DNA from: Chrysopilus asiliformis
Lineage: Eukaryota; Arthropoda; Insecta; Diptera; Rhagionidae
Direction of reading: 5' to 3'
NCBI GenBank assembly: GCA_964034945.1
Contig: OZ035962.1
Coordinates: forward strand, 53,004,231 to 53,068,230
DNA length: 64,000 bases
Both the position numbers and the translations under genes were made by a program. The notes beneath the pieces were generated by a model that was not told the DNA's origin, searched no databases, and saw nothing but the letters and a program-made list of their open reading frames with translations. How positions within the stretch are numbered: position 1 is the stretch's first letter; the number at the start of each line of letters is the position of its first letter. This document shows, piece after piece, positions 35,046 through 47,117 of the stretch.

Positions 35046-36187
35046 TTGAAATAGAGCGTAAAGATCATGCACAACATTGGAACAAAATAAAGTGAAGTAT
35101 AAGGAAAAAAATAACAAAAACCCAAACTTAAAAATTTTCAAAATATTCATATGGCCAAAAAGTACTCCAGAGGGTTGCTAGAACCCAGTAAGGGATACCC
35201 AAGCAGAAAAACAACTGAATTAGCAAATAATAGACGGCACTAGGTGCCAGTAAAAAGATTAGAAATGGACTGAGTAGTCCTAGACCAAAAAATGATAAAG
35301 GTTCTACCTGAGGATAAGTGATTACGTGAGTCACCCCCAGTCAGTACTGATCCCTAATTAATTACTTATTACTGATCACTAATTGGGGCTTAATTGCACC
35401 CATAATTTCTAGGACTTAATTTATTGTGTTAATTACCAATAGGATTTACCCAAAAATATCCTTGATTAACTATTTTATAATCGCCATATGTTGCAGGTAA
35501 ATTTTTAAGTCGGAGCAATAAAATAATGTTATTAATCTGGGTTTATAATTTCCCTTATCTAAAAATACCAATTAAATTTTTTTTATTGGTTTCTCTTAAT
35601 AAGTTTTTACCAAAATAAAAAACAATTTTTAGTCCTCAAATATATTTAAAATAAATAAAAATATAATTTGCAATTCAGTCAAAATCAGTTTTGTCTGGTA
35701 AAAAAATAGCTCCAACCATGATTTTAATATTGTTTACTGTATTTTCTGCGTACATTTCCGCAACATCCCATATGGTTTTTTAGGTGTCAAAATGTGTCTT
35801 CTATCAGGTAAAAAAGGTTTCAGCTTAACGTCGCTTAGCGGCCATTGTTGATTTTCAACATTTATACAATTTTTTTATGAAAAATTATGTACTTTACAAA
35901 ATATATCACAACTAAGCCCAAAATCAACATATCTGGTTCCTTTTTTCCCCATTTTAAAACTAATTCTAATAGTTTGTAAGTTTAGGTGGAAATATAAGGA
36001 AATGGTAACTTTTTAAAGTTCATAAAAAATATTGAAAATCAATAAATCTATTTCGAGTTTTGTTTTTGGACATTTGAAGTACCATTATTTGATAAAATAT
36101 CGAATAACTTCAAACGGTTCTACAGCACCTACAATCTATCGTTTTGACAAATGTAAAAGTCACATTTTTTAAATTATGTCCGCTCAC
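35046..36187. other. sli intron, nothing recognised
   Basis: AT-rich sequence without recognisable repeats, genes or RNAs. Confidence 0.5.
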
Positions 36188-36545
36188 AAGACCTATTGGC
36201 CGCATAGTGCCCCGTTTTCCCGACAAAAAATTATAAAAAAGGACATTTGTGTTATCCTTACAGGACCTTCCGTTTCGAATTTTCAAATTCCAACGCCAGA
36301 TTCGTAATCAGCGACCCCGAAAACCTCATATTGTCAATTTTTCCGGAAAAACTTGGAAAAAGGATATTTGCGTTAATCTTACAAGACCTTCCGTTTCCAA
36401 TTTTTAAAATCTAACATAGCTAAAAAGCTGCACCTGGCAGTGCGCGGATCATCAAAAACCGCATAAAAATCGGTCGAGTAGTTTTTGAGTTTATTAATCT
36501 GATATACCTACATACATACCAACATCCATTTTATTATATATATAT
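36188..36545 (-). mobile_element. TR118 element, ~1.5 repeat units
   Basis: Minus-strand copy. The TATATATA-rich 5' end and the CGGTTTTTGATG block are followed by one to two repeat units (GGACCTTCCGTTTCG on the + strand). The 3' terminal CTAG block is missing. Confidence 0.65.
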
Positions 36546-36565
36546 AGAAAAAATACTTTCTTTTA

Positions 36566-36725
36566 ATGAAAACTAGGTACAATTTTTGGAATTTTTGTTG
36601 TCCATGCGTTGTTTTTGTCGAATACCATCCATACGCTTAGGACTTTTTATAAGCTTCATTTCCATCTGGGGTATTATCAAACATGTGTTGATCGATTAAT
36701 CGATTATTAATGACGATTAAATTGA
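36566..36725 (+). mobile_element. Helitron 3'-tail remnant
   Basis: Resembles 57757-57905, the non-coding tail of the Helitron ending at 58058. Shared landmarks in the same order: TACAATTTTTGGA, ATGCGTTGTTTTTGTCG, CATACG/CATCCG, CACTTTTTA-type AAGCTT, TCTGGGGTATTATCA. The match ends before the GC-rich hairpin end. It lies about 130 bp upstream of the next Helitron's promoter. Confidence 0.6.
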
Positions 36726-36851
36726 AAGTCGATTGCAGCTTGCTTGGTTTTTCCAGATTACTTTTTCAACTTTTCAGCAGAAATGGGCGGAGCCACAAAC
36801 AACATATGTTACTAATATACCGATTGTGAAATAACAAAGGCGCTAGGAGGA

Positions 36852-36888
36852 TATAAATACTAGAGAACCAAGGAGTAATAAATCAGTT
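36852..36888 (+). promoter_or_regulatory. TATA box and initiator of the Helitron
   Basis: TATAAATA at 36852-36859 and TCAGTT at 36883-36888 place the A of the initiator 33 bases from the first T of the TATA box, the standard arthropod core-promoter spacing. A second TCAGTC follows at 36898. The predicted start lies ~310 bases upstream of the Helitron ATG (37196). Function is inferred from motifs only. Confidence 0.6.
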
Positions 36889-37195
36889 GTTAAAAGTCAG
36901 TCGACTAGGTTACAACAAAAAGTAGAAAATTGTGAAAGTGATTTTTGAAGGTGAAGGAAATTACCTGTAAAAATTGTAGAAGTGAGAAAAGTAACATTTA
37001 GCACGGAGAAAAGCAGACAAATAAAAAAAGGTTATAGTGAGGAAGTGAATAAGAGTAAAAGCAGAAATTGGAACATCAAGGAAATCAGAAAATCAAAGGA
37101 AAAAGTAAATAATAAAGATTTTAATTTTTCATGACAATTAAGGCATCGTCAACGAACATTAAGCACTGGAAATTAAGTACCGGAAATTATTTGAA

Positions 37196-40100
37196 ATGCC
37201 ATTCAAAAAATCAAACATTGGAAGATCAACCAGACATACGCGGCAATTGTCAGCGAATAGATCTGCTGAAACATCTGAAGAGCGAGACACACTCCAAGAA
37301 ACTGAGCGGATCAGAGCCTCTACTTCAAGAGCTGCTCAAACATCTGAAGAGCGAAACGCACGCCAAGAAACTGCGCGGATTAGAGCCTCTACTTCAAGAG
37401 CTGCTCAAACATCTGAAGAACGAGACGCACGTCGGGAGACTGACCGGATCAGAGCCTCTACTTCAAGAGCTGCTGAAACATCTGAAAAGCAATACGCACG
37501 CCAAGAAACTGAGCGGATCAGAGCCTCTCCTTCAAGAGCTGCTCAAACATCTGAAGAACGAGACGCACGTCGGGAAACTGACCGGATCAGAGCCTCTACT
37601 TCAAGAGCTGCTGAAACATCTGAAAAGCAAGACGCACGCCAAGAAACTGAGCGGATCAGAGCCTCTACTTCAAGAGCTGCTCAAACATCCGAAGAACGAG
37701 ACGCACGTCGGGAAACTGACCGGATCAGAGCCTCTACTTCAAGAGCTGCTGAAACATCTGAAAAGCAAGACGCACGCCAAGAAACTGAGCGGATCAGAGC
37801 CTCTACTTCAAGAGCTGCTCAAACATCTGAAGAACGAGACGCACGTCGGGAAACTGACCGGATCAGAGCCTCTACTTCAAGAGCTGCTGAAACATCTGAA
37901 GAGCGGGACGCGCGCCGGGAAACTGAACGCTCACGGCGCAGTCAATCAAGAACGAGAATCGATCTCAAGAAAGCGGCGTTCAATTACGATAAAGACTACG
38001 ATTACAGTAGTAATTGCCATGTTGTCATTGGTAAAATGACTAATTTGTGCTCTCATTGTGGCGCTAAGAAATTTCAAAGAGAAACGCCTGGCATGTGTTG
38101 CTCCAATGGCAAAGTCAATTTGCCACCACTGGCTGAGCCACCAGAACCACTTTCAACTTATGTGGATGGAGGTAATCGGGAGTCCAAACACTTTCTACTA
38201 CATATTCGGAAATACAACTCATGCTTTCAAATTACATCGTTTGGAGCGACGAATATTGTGAAATATGGTAATTTCATGCCTACATTCAAAGTCCAAGGAC
38301 AAGTGTATCATCAGATTGGTTCACTTCTTCCTGCGCCTGAAGAAGATGCACAGTATTTGCAAATATATTTCATGGACAATGTCGAGGAAGAGATTGATCG
38401 ACGATGTGCATTTAGTGTAACAACATATCGGAAAATTATTGCTGAATTGCGAGCATTATTCCACGAGCACAACTGTTTGGTCCGAGATTTCAAATCCGCA
38501 TTAGAAAATGTAAGAGCAGATGACTTTAAAGTCATTATCAGGGCAGATAAAACGCCGTTGAATGAGCATGAAAGACGCTTCAATGCTCCAACGGCCCCTG
38601 AAGTAGCAGCTGTAATTGTCGGAACAGAGATTAACCGGCGAGATATTGTTATAAGCAGACGAGATCAAACCAAACAACGGGTTGCTGAAACACACCGATC
38701 GTACGATGCACTTTAATATCCAATACTGTTTCCGCGTGGAGAAGACGGATATCATCTCGAATTGTATCAAACTCATCCCGTCACAGGTGCTACGACAACA
38801 AAAAAAATCAGTTGTATGGATTTTTATGCATATCGTATCATGATTCGAGCACAACAATCTAACCACATCCTCAAGTGTCGTCAACTTTTCCAACAATTCA
38901 TCGTTGATATGTACGCTAAAGTCGAAAGCGAACGACTGAATTACATTCGTTACAATCAATCGAAACTTCGAGTCGAACAGTATATTCATTTACGAGATGC
39001 AATTGCGAATGATGGAACAGTTACTGACATTGGACAAAAGGTTATACTTCCGGCTTCGTATACTGGAAGTCCAAGACACATGCACGAATATGCTCAGGAT
39101 GCTCTGACATATGTTCGCAAGTATGGACGTCCAGATCTTTTCATCACGTTCACATGCAATCCATCTTGGACCGAAATCAAAGATTTACTTCTGCCTGGCC
39201 AGCAACCATCCCATCGGCATGACCTCACAGCGAGAGTTTTCAAACAAAAATTGATACATTTTATCGATCTCATCACTAACAGCCATATATACGGAGAAAC
39301 TCGGTGCTGGATGTATTCGATTGAATGGCAGAAAAGAGGTTTACCACATGCCCATATCTTAATTTGGTTGGTTGAAAAAATTCTTCCTACTCAAATTGAC
39401 GATATCATTGCTGCTGAGCTGCCCGATCCAGAAGAAGATCCAGAATTATATAAAATTTTGAAAAAACATATGATTCACGGATCATGTGGACCACACAACC
39501 CTCATTCGCCATGCATGAAAGATGGAAAATGCACCAAAAATTATCCACGTCAGATGCTCCAAGAAACGCAAACTGGTGGCGATGGTTATCCGCTGTACAG
39601 ACGACGAAAACCAGATGATGGGGGACACACAGCAACTATAAAAATCAATAACGTTGATTTTGGAATTGATAATCAATGGATTGTGCCATACTCTCCTATT
39701 CTTTCCAAATCATTCAATGCGCATATTAACGTGGAGGCCTGTAATTCGGTTAAATCTATCAAATACATATGTAAATATGTTAATAAAGGCAGCGATATGG
39801 CAGTTTTCGGACTTGCGAATCCCAACGCACCCGTCAATGAAGTCGAACAATTTCAAATGGGACGTTATATTAGCAGTAATGAATCTATATGGAGAATCCT
39901 AGGTTTCGACATTCATGACCGCTTTCCTGCTGTCATCCATCTCAGTGTTCACTTGGAAAACGGTAAACGAGTCTACTTCACGGAAGAGAATGCACCCCAG
40001 AGAGCTGCAGATCCACCAAACACAACATTGACCGCTTTTTTCCAATTGTGTGCAACTGACAAATTCGCAAAAACGTTGCTATATCACGAAGTTCCCAACT

Positions 40101-42124
40101 ATTACACTTGGAATCAATCGACGAAGATATTTTGCAGAAGAAAACGAGGCGCCATGCATTCTTCGATAGCTGGCATATTTTCTACTGCCACATTGGGACG
40201 AGTATATACTGTTCATCCAAATAATGCTGAATGCTACTATTTGCGAATGCTGCTTCACGTGGTCAAAGGACCAACATCGTTTCAAGCAATCAAAACCATT
40301 GATGGTCAAGTGTGTCAGACATACAGAGAAGCATGTTTCAAACTTGGTTTGCTTGAAAATGATCAACATTGGGACAATACATTGACAGAAGCATCTGAAA
40401 CACGTAATGCTCATCAAATACGAACTCTGTTCTCCATAATTTTGACAATCTGTGCGCCTTCTGGTCCCAAAGATCTATGGGAAAAACACAAAGAGAGTAT
40501 GAGCGAAGACATACTTCTCCGAGCACGCAGAAACAACCCCGGTCTGGATGTACAGTATTCGGAAGACATTTTTAATGAAGCACTGATATCACTTGAGAAT
40601 ATGTGTATGTCGATTAACAACAAAATCCTCAATCAGCTTGGACTATTTTCACCGGTACGTGACAGAAACGATGTTGCCGATAGAGACGTATTGCGAGAAA
40701 AACAATATGACGTCGATGCGCTACAGGTTTATGTTGAGGCTCAGAAAAGGCGCTTAACAAACGATCAACGACTCGCGTACGACACAGTTATGGAGCATGT
40801 ACGAGGCGGAAATGGTGGACTTCTTTTTCTTGATGCACCAGGAGGCACAGGAAAAACATTTCTTCTCAATTTGATACTCGCCGAAATTCGAATGAAGTAT
40901 GAGATTGCTCTGGCTGTGGCATCATATGGGATTGCAGCAACGCTACTTGATGGAGGACGCACGGCGCATTCGGCTCTCAAGCTACCATTGAATTTAAATC
41001 TAGCTGCAGATCCTCTTTGCAAAATTGGAAAAACATCTGGGATGGCAACTGTATTGAAAACATGCCAAATCATTATTTGGGATGAATGTACCATGGCCCA
41101 TAAAAAAGGGCTTGAAGCACTTGATCGTACTCTGCGAGATTTTCGAAGCGATCAACGTCAAATGGGCGGAGCTCTGATATTGCTCACCGGTGATTTCCGT
41201 CAAACTTTTCCCGTCATTCCAAGATCAACTCCAGCAGACGAGCTGAACGCATGTCTGAAGAATTCGGCTCTCTGGCGACATGTGAAGAAAATTACACTGT
41301 CGACCAATATGCGTGTGCATTTATTTGGAGATGTTTCTGCAAAAACATTTGCCAAGCAACTTTTGGATATGGGCGACGGCAAACTTCCAGTTATTCCTGA
41401 AACACAGGAGATATCGTTCCCACTGAACTTCTGTCAACTTCAGTCATCAATTGAAGATCTTGAAAATAAGGTTTTCCCGAACATCGCCAACAATTTCAGG
41501 AATCACGATTGGCTATGCGAGCGAGCTATCTTAGCTCCAAAGAACGATGACGTCAATCGAATTAATAATAACATTCAATTAAAAATTCCTGGTACGGTTA
41601 CGAAGTACAAATCCATTGACACAGTTACAGAAGAGGATCAAGCTGTTAATTATCCAGTAGAATTTCTCAATTCATTGGAGCCTGCTGGAATGCCACCGCA
41701 CATATTGACATTGAAAGTTGGCTCACCAATTATGCTCCTTCGGAATCTCAACACGCCCAAGTTGTGCAACGGAACTAGACTTTCCGTTAAAAAACCGAAT
41801 GTTGCCGAATGTAATTGAAGCAACAATTATTAACGGCAAATGTAAAGGAGAAGATATGCTGATTCCGCGCATTCCAATGATTCCCACTGATTTGCCCTTC
41901 TCATTTAATCGACTAAAGTTTCCTGTGCGTCTTGCTTTCGCGATGACAATCAACAAAGCTCAAGGGCAGTACTGCGCGTTGCCGGACTAAATTTAGAAAA
42001 ACCATGTTTTTCGCATGGTCAACTATATGTTGCTTGCTCCAGAGTAGGAACTCCAAAAGCTCTGTACATCTATGCACCAAATCAGAAAACCAAAAATATT
42101 GTTTATCCCCTCGCGTTACGCTAA
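37196..42124 (+). pseudogene. Helitron Rep-helicase (decayed, near full length)
   Basis: Canonical rolling-circle transposase. Order: N-terminus with ten 23-residue repeats (residues 25-254), a CxxC zinc-binding stretch (CSHCGAKKFQ), then the Helitron N-terminal region and Rep domain (GRPDLFITFTCNPSW; HUH motif LPHAH at 39347-39355; paired tyrosines YICKY at 39764-39778). A Pif1-like helicase follows (Walker A APGGTGKT near 40835; WDECTMAHK; GDFRQTFPVIP; INKAQGQ; LYVACSRVG). Lesions: TAA at 38714 where the family has Gln in DALQYP-type sequence, a frameshift near 41790, and a frameshift near 41970. Sequence homology runs to TAA 42122-42124. AATAAA is at 42250. There is no endonuclease domain. 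Confidence 0.9.
37268..37957 (+). repeat. 69-bp coding minisatellite (23-residue STPR-like repeat)
   Basis: Ten tandem units of 23 residues of the type TSEERDARRETDRIRASTSR. From unit 3 they alternate between a QTSEERDARRETD form and an ETSEKQDARQETE form, making a 46-residue (138-bp) higher-order repeat. The period and the E-T-x-E-x-R-x-A-R pattern match the score-and-three peptide repeat (STPR) DNA-binding domain known from Bombyx FMBP-1. A second frame also stays open across the array because 69 is divisible by three. Confidence 0.85.
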
Positions 42125-42384
42125 ATGTTAGCATTAGTTAAAATTATTTTAAGTTGGTACAATTATATAGCGTCTGGAATAGTCAAAAATATTGTTAATT
42201 CAAGTTAATTATTTAAAAAAATGTATATAGTTCATCATCAATTTATACCAATAAAAAATAATAGATTCTCATCTGTATGAGCCATCTTTCATTCTCCCAC
42301 ATTTTCCTACAACGAATTATAGATTCTAGATTAGATACAAATCATCCATGTTTATTTTTACATCGGTAAATAAGTATACACAGG

Positions 42385-42756
42385 CAGGACAATCTATATA
42401 TAGTATATATATAAAAATTAATGTTTGTCTGTCTGTATATCTGTCTGTGTATGTCTGTCTGTTTATATGTCTGTCTGTATGTCTGTATGTATGTCTGTCT
42501 TTATGTCTGCCTGTATGTCTGTACGATATTACTAAACTCAAAAACTACTGGACCGATTTTTACGCGGTTCTTTGCAAAATGATGTGCGTTGTCAGGAGCA
42601 AGGTTTTAGCTATGTTAAATTTTCAAAATTCTAAACGGAAGGTCCTGTAAGGATAACATTTTTTCCCAAAACTTTTTAAGTTATTTATGGTTTTTTGGCA
42701 TTCTAAAATTTATACAACAAACTTTTAGCTGCCAACGTAGGGTCTGCTAGTTTTTA
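42385..42756 (+). mobile_element. TR118 element, single repeat unit
   Basis: A compact, apparently end-to-end copy. It starts near TCTATATATAGTATATAT and has a degenerate GTCTGTATGTCTG tract, the CAAAAACTACTGGACCG block, and one GGTCCTGTAAGGATAAC. The 3' block ends GTAGGGTCTGCTAG, followed by T. Its 5' TC and 3' CTAG-T agree with Helitron termini. Confidence 0.75.
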
Positions 42757-43316
42757 TATAAATTAATATTGTATTTGTTGGATAAAACGCAAAAAAATCG
42801 CCAGAAAATCCCATAAAGAAAATCTCAGTGTAATATTCGTACATTTTCATTTCTGAAATATGCGTACATTTTCAGTGTAAATATATTTTAATTTCTGTCA
42901 CAAGTACAACTGAAATTAAAAATGTGAACTAATATCATATTTAACCACATTATTTTTGTAATACTATCAACTGATTCAAACGGGATTGTCAGGCCAAATT
43001 TATCATTTGTATATTATGACTTCTGAAACGTTGTCGTATGAGTTTCGTGTCAGCTTCAATTAGTCATCGCCATAAAGATCGTTATCAGAAGAGATCCCCG
43101 TGTGACATCAACCATAACAACGTAGTTATTGTTTTTTGATAACAACGTAGTTAAATAACTTTGTGGTTATTTAATAAAAAAAATTATTTTTGTGGAACCG
43201 AAGTTTCACCACAAAGTAATTAAAACACGTTTTATTATAAAAATGCTTTATTGGAATTAAAGATCAGGAGCAAAAGCCCAGTTTGACGAATGGTTACCGA
43301 TACAATAAGACACATT
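42757..43316. other. sli intron, nothing recognised
   Basis: No gene or repeat recognised. Confidence 0.5.
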
Positions 43317-43809
43317 CAGGGTATTCACAGTCCTCTTTTAATTTTCGGTATTCGGTGTTTTCGGTAATATTAAAAGACTGAAAATATTCTGCTGTGAACA
43401 TCCCACAGCACAGATTTGAGAACAGCGCTTTTATTGGATACGTGACCAAATCATGAACTGCGAATTTGATTGTAAAAAAATGTCACATACCTTTAAATCC
43501 ATGTTTGATGTATTCTTTTGAATTTCTATTGTGGCAACGGCTATCAAAATTGAAAAAAATTGCAGTCCGATGAGAAACCCAGCGAGAAAATTTGACAACT
43601 AAAAACATTACTAGCGCCACTCGCGGTTGATTCTTGATACCGAATAACCGGGCCGGAAAACACGACTCAAGGCATGTCTACAATTACCGAATCCGGTAAT
43701 TCATTTTTACATGAACCAAGTTACCATCTCGGTAAAAATCTGTTAAATTTGACTGAATTACCGAGCGGTAAAATTACTCGCAATTTAAAAGAGGACTGTG
43801 AATACCCTG
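43317..43809. mobile_element. MITE with 25-bp inverted ends
   Basis: Ends CAGGGTATTCACAGTCCTCT and the exact complement AGAGGACTGTGAATACCCTG bound 493 bp without coding capacity. ATT occurs directly outside both ends. CAGGG-type ends recall hAT elements, but no 8-bp duplication is visible (GACACATT versus ATTATTTA), so the superfamily is left open. Confidence 0.75.
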
Positions 43810-44600
43810 ATTATTTATCTTAACCTAGTCTTTTATAACGTTTCAGAACAAAGGATGATCTGATTGATTAATATTTTGTTTGGGTGACAAATGGCCACCT
43901 GCAAATCTGTTGATTTACCTAAATATGTGATTAATTCTTATAGTTTAAAGATATTAGTCACAAGATATGATTTATGAAAGAGTGATTTTACAGTAGGAAG
44001 TGACTCAGATACATGTTAACAAAATATGTATTTAACTACGTCATAGATATTTTTAAGTTTCTTTCCGACCTATTTCATTTGATACCCACCTTGATGAGTA
44101 TTTGTTGGCGTGATTTGGACAAAAAAATATCAGTTGTGGTCAACACAAAACTTTCTTCTACAAAATCTACGACCCTGTGCAATTTACGTTATAGCCCTGT
44201 CGTATTGTCAACCTAAGACGACCTCCCAATAAATTCTTGGTTTATTCAAAAATATCAAAAACGTACAAAATTTGAGATAACTTGAGAACTGTAAAAGATA
44301 TAAATTTACAGTAAATGGCAAAAAGGTAGAAAATTTTAACATCTCCAATTCTTCCTTAAATTAATTTGTCGAAAAATCGTTAGTTTGCAAGTAATTTGCA
44401 AAAAATATATTTTTTTATATTTTAATCTAAATATCTCAATAACTGTAACAGATAACGGATAATGGTAAGAAACAAAATTGTGCAGAATGCCATTCTCATT
44501 AATTCACTTCATACATTCAGTCAGCAAAAACCCGTTAATTTTCGAGATAATCGCAAAAAACTGTTTTTTTTTTTGAAATAACGGTTTATCTCGATAACAG
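43810..44600. other. Intron and upstream part of family C
   Basis: No gene. From about 44440 (CAGATAACGGATAATGG, GAGATAATCGCAAAAAACTG) the sequence belongs to the left part of the family C repeat. Confidence 0.5.
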
Positions 44601-45114
44601 GTTGAGATATCGAGTTATAGCTAAAGACAAAAGTGTGGGAAATTTTATTTTCTCCTGCTTAAGGTCACTAAAAACGCGTAGTTTGGGAGTAAATCGAGAA
44701 AAACGAAATTGCGATTTTTTTTTGGATACTTCCGGTTAACGGATTTCCACCAAAAGTTGATAGGATCGTCCCATTTCAGGACCCAACATGCCTATAAAAT
44801 TTCACGGCGCTAGCTCTATTAGTTTTTGAGAAATCTTGTACACAGACTGACAGGTTGAGATATCGAGTTATAGCTAAAGACAAAAGTGTGGGAAATTTTA
44901 TTTTCTCCAACTTAAGGTCACTAAAAACGCGTAGTTTGGGAGTAAATCGAGAAAAACGAAATTGCGATTTTTGATAAACCGCCGGAAGTATCCAGGTTAA
45001 CGGATTTCCACCAAAAGTTGATAGGATCGTCCCATTTCAGGACCCAACATGCCTATAAAATTTCATGGCGCTAGCTCTATTAGTTTTTGAGAAATCTTGT
45101 ACACAGACTGACAG
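44601..45114 (+). repeat. Family C left half, tandemly duplicated
   Basis: Two consecutive copies (44601-44853 and 44854-45114) begin GTTGAGATATCGAGTTATAG and end TTGTACACAGACTGACAG. They differ in a small patch (GATTTTTTTTTGG against GATTTTTGATAAACCGCC). The second runs straight into the CAGACTGA array, showing that the array grew from the microsatellite at this point of family C. A minus-strand copy is at 52949-53095. Confidence 0.8.
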
Positions 45115-45121
45115 ACAGACT

Positions 45122-45180
<59 letters not shown>

Positions 45181-45200
45181 TGACAGACAGACTGACAGAC

Positions 45201-45294
<94 letters not shown>

Positions 45295-46295
45295 TGACTG
45301 ACAGACTGACAGACTGACAGACTGACAGACTGACAGACTGACAGACTGACAGACTGACAGACTGACAGACTGACAGACTGACAGACTGACAGACTGACAG
45401 ACTGACAGACTGACAGACTGACAGACTGACAGACTGACAGACTGACAGACTGACAGACTGACAGACTGACAGACTGACAGACTGACAGACTGACAGACTG
45501 ACAGACTGACAGACTGACAGACTGACAGACTGACAGACTGACAGACTGACAGACTGACAGACTGACAGACTGACAGACTGACAGACTGACAGACTGACAG
45601 ACTGACAGACTGACAGACTGACAGACTGACAGACTGACAGACTGACAGACTGACAGACTGACAGACTGACAGACTGACAGACTGACAGACTGACAGACTG
45701 ACAGACTGACAGACTGCAAGACTGACAGACTGCAAGACTGACAGACTGACAGACTGACAGACTGACAGACTGACAGACTGACAGACTGACAGACTGACAG
45801 ACTGACAGACTGACAGACTGACAGACTGACAGACTGACAGACTGACAGACTGACAGACTGACAGACTGACAGACTGACAGACTGACAGACTGACAGACTG
45901 ACAGACTGACAGACTGACAGACTGACAGACTGACAGACTGACAGACTGACAGACTGACAGACTGACAGACTGACAGACTGACAGACTGACAGACTGACAG
46001 ACTGACAGACTGACAGACTGACAGACTGACAGACTGACAGACTGACAGACTGACAGACTGACAGACTGACAGACTGACAGACTGACAGACTGACAGACTG
46101 ACAGACTGACAGACTGACAGACTGACAGACTGACAGACTGACAGACTGACAGACTGACAGACTGACAGACTGACAGACTGACAGACTGACAGACTGACAG
46201 ACTGACAGACTGACAGACAGATAGACTGACAGACAGACTGACAGACAGACTGACAGACAGACTGACAGACAGACTGACAGACAGACTGACAGATA
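45105..46295 (+). repeat. (CAGACTGA)n microsatellite array, ~1.2 kb
   Basis: Begins with mixed CAGA and CAGACTGA units, then from about 45296 to 46215 is an almost pure 8-bp repeat (roughly 115 units). It ends with a 12-bp variant (CAGACAGACTGA). Two units near 45715-45735 carry a CTGCAAGA variant. Open frames across it encode QTDR- or SVCQ-type homopolymers and are not genes. Array length in an assembly may be unreliable. Confidence 0.95.
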
Positions 46296-46355
46296 GATAA
46301 TAGATAATTTTATTTATTTAACAATGTATACAATAATTATAATGATATCCAGAAA

Positions 46356-47018
46356 CAATCACCCCGATTCTGAGATACGAAGTTAGAAGGCAGAACGTAA
46401 CGCGGTCTATTCGATTCGCAACGCAAATGATATTCTTAAAAACTTCGGATGCATCGCATGCAAACGGATTGTCCGAAACCAGCTGATGTGAGATATTTGC
46501 TAGTTGTTTCGTGAATTTTGAACTGAAAATGGACTCAACACATTTTCCTATGTTGTAGTGTCTCTTATGGGCGGGCCTAAGCGTTTTAATCCCAATTTTA
46601 TGTTGCCTCAAAAAAAATTGATTACGTATGACCTTTCGCGATGCTTGGATTTTTCATCAATTCGAACGATTCATCCTTCGAATAAGACTTTTTTGCACTC
46701 CTATTTGAAATAAAACCCTTTATCCATCATAAATATTAAAACACATTTATCAAATTTGCCTTTTGTCAATCACGGCCAACACGAAACGCGAGAAAATTGC
46801 TGCGGGCAGTTTAACCTACAAAAAACGCCTACTAAGTATCCGAGAATGCCAATTATAGAACAACATCAAATGCGTTGCTCTGCGTTATCCAACTTGACAA
46901 GTAAATTGCTCAAATCGAATACTCGCAAGAATACAGATCCTAGATTATCGAATGAAAATCGAGTAAACTAACGCAACGCAACCTAACTTCGTATCTCAGA
47001 ATCGAGGTGAATGACAAT
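46356..47018. mobile_element. MITE in the LINE 3' non-coding region
   Basis: A ~27-bp inverted repeat (CGATTCTGAGATACGAAGTT at 46365-46384, complement at 46985-47004) with weaker symmetry further inward (GCAACGC motifs). It lies between the ORF2 stop and the polyadenylation signal. ACAAT occurs at both edges, a possible but unproven duplication. No transposase recognised. Confidence 0.6.
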
Positions 47019-47117
47019 AATGTCGTCTGTCAGCCTGGTACTTAAAGATAAAAGCAATACAAGTCAAATACTGATTAATGAACACAAAAGAGAATAATGA
47101 GAGTTTTAAACAATATA

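Noticed and set aside
37131..38039. 302-codon open frame of LLKHLKSETHAKK-type repeats
   Set aside because: Alternative frame of the 69-bp repeat. The real frame (37196) leads into the Rep domain.
43317..43809. Firm hAT assignment from CAGGG ends
   Set aside because: No 8-bp target duplication is visible and no transposase remnant. Left unclassified.
45037..45735. Poly SVCQ / QTDR proteins across the microsatellite
   Set aside because: Simple-repeat translation with no start context or complexity. Not a gene.
46318..46611. 97-codon minus-strand open frame
   Set aside because: Spans the edge of a MITE and the LINE 3' non-coding region and has no domain similarity.
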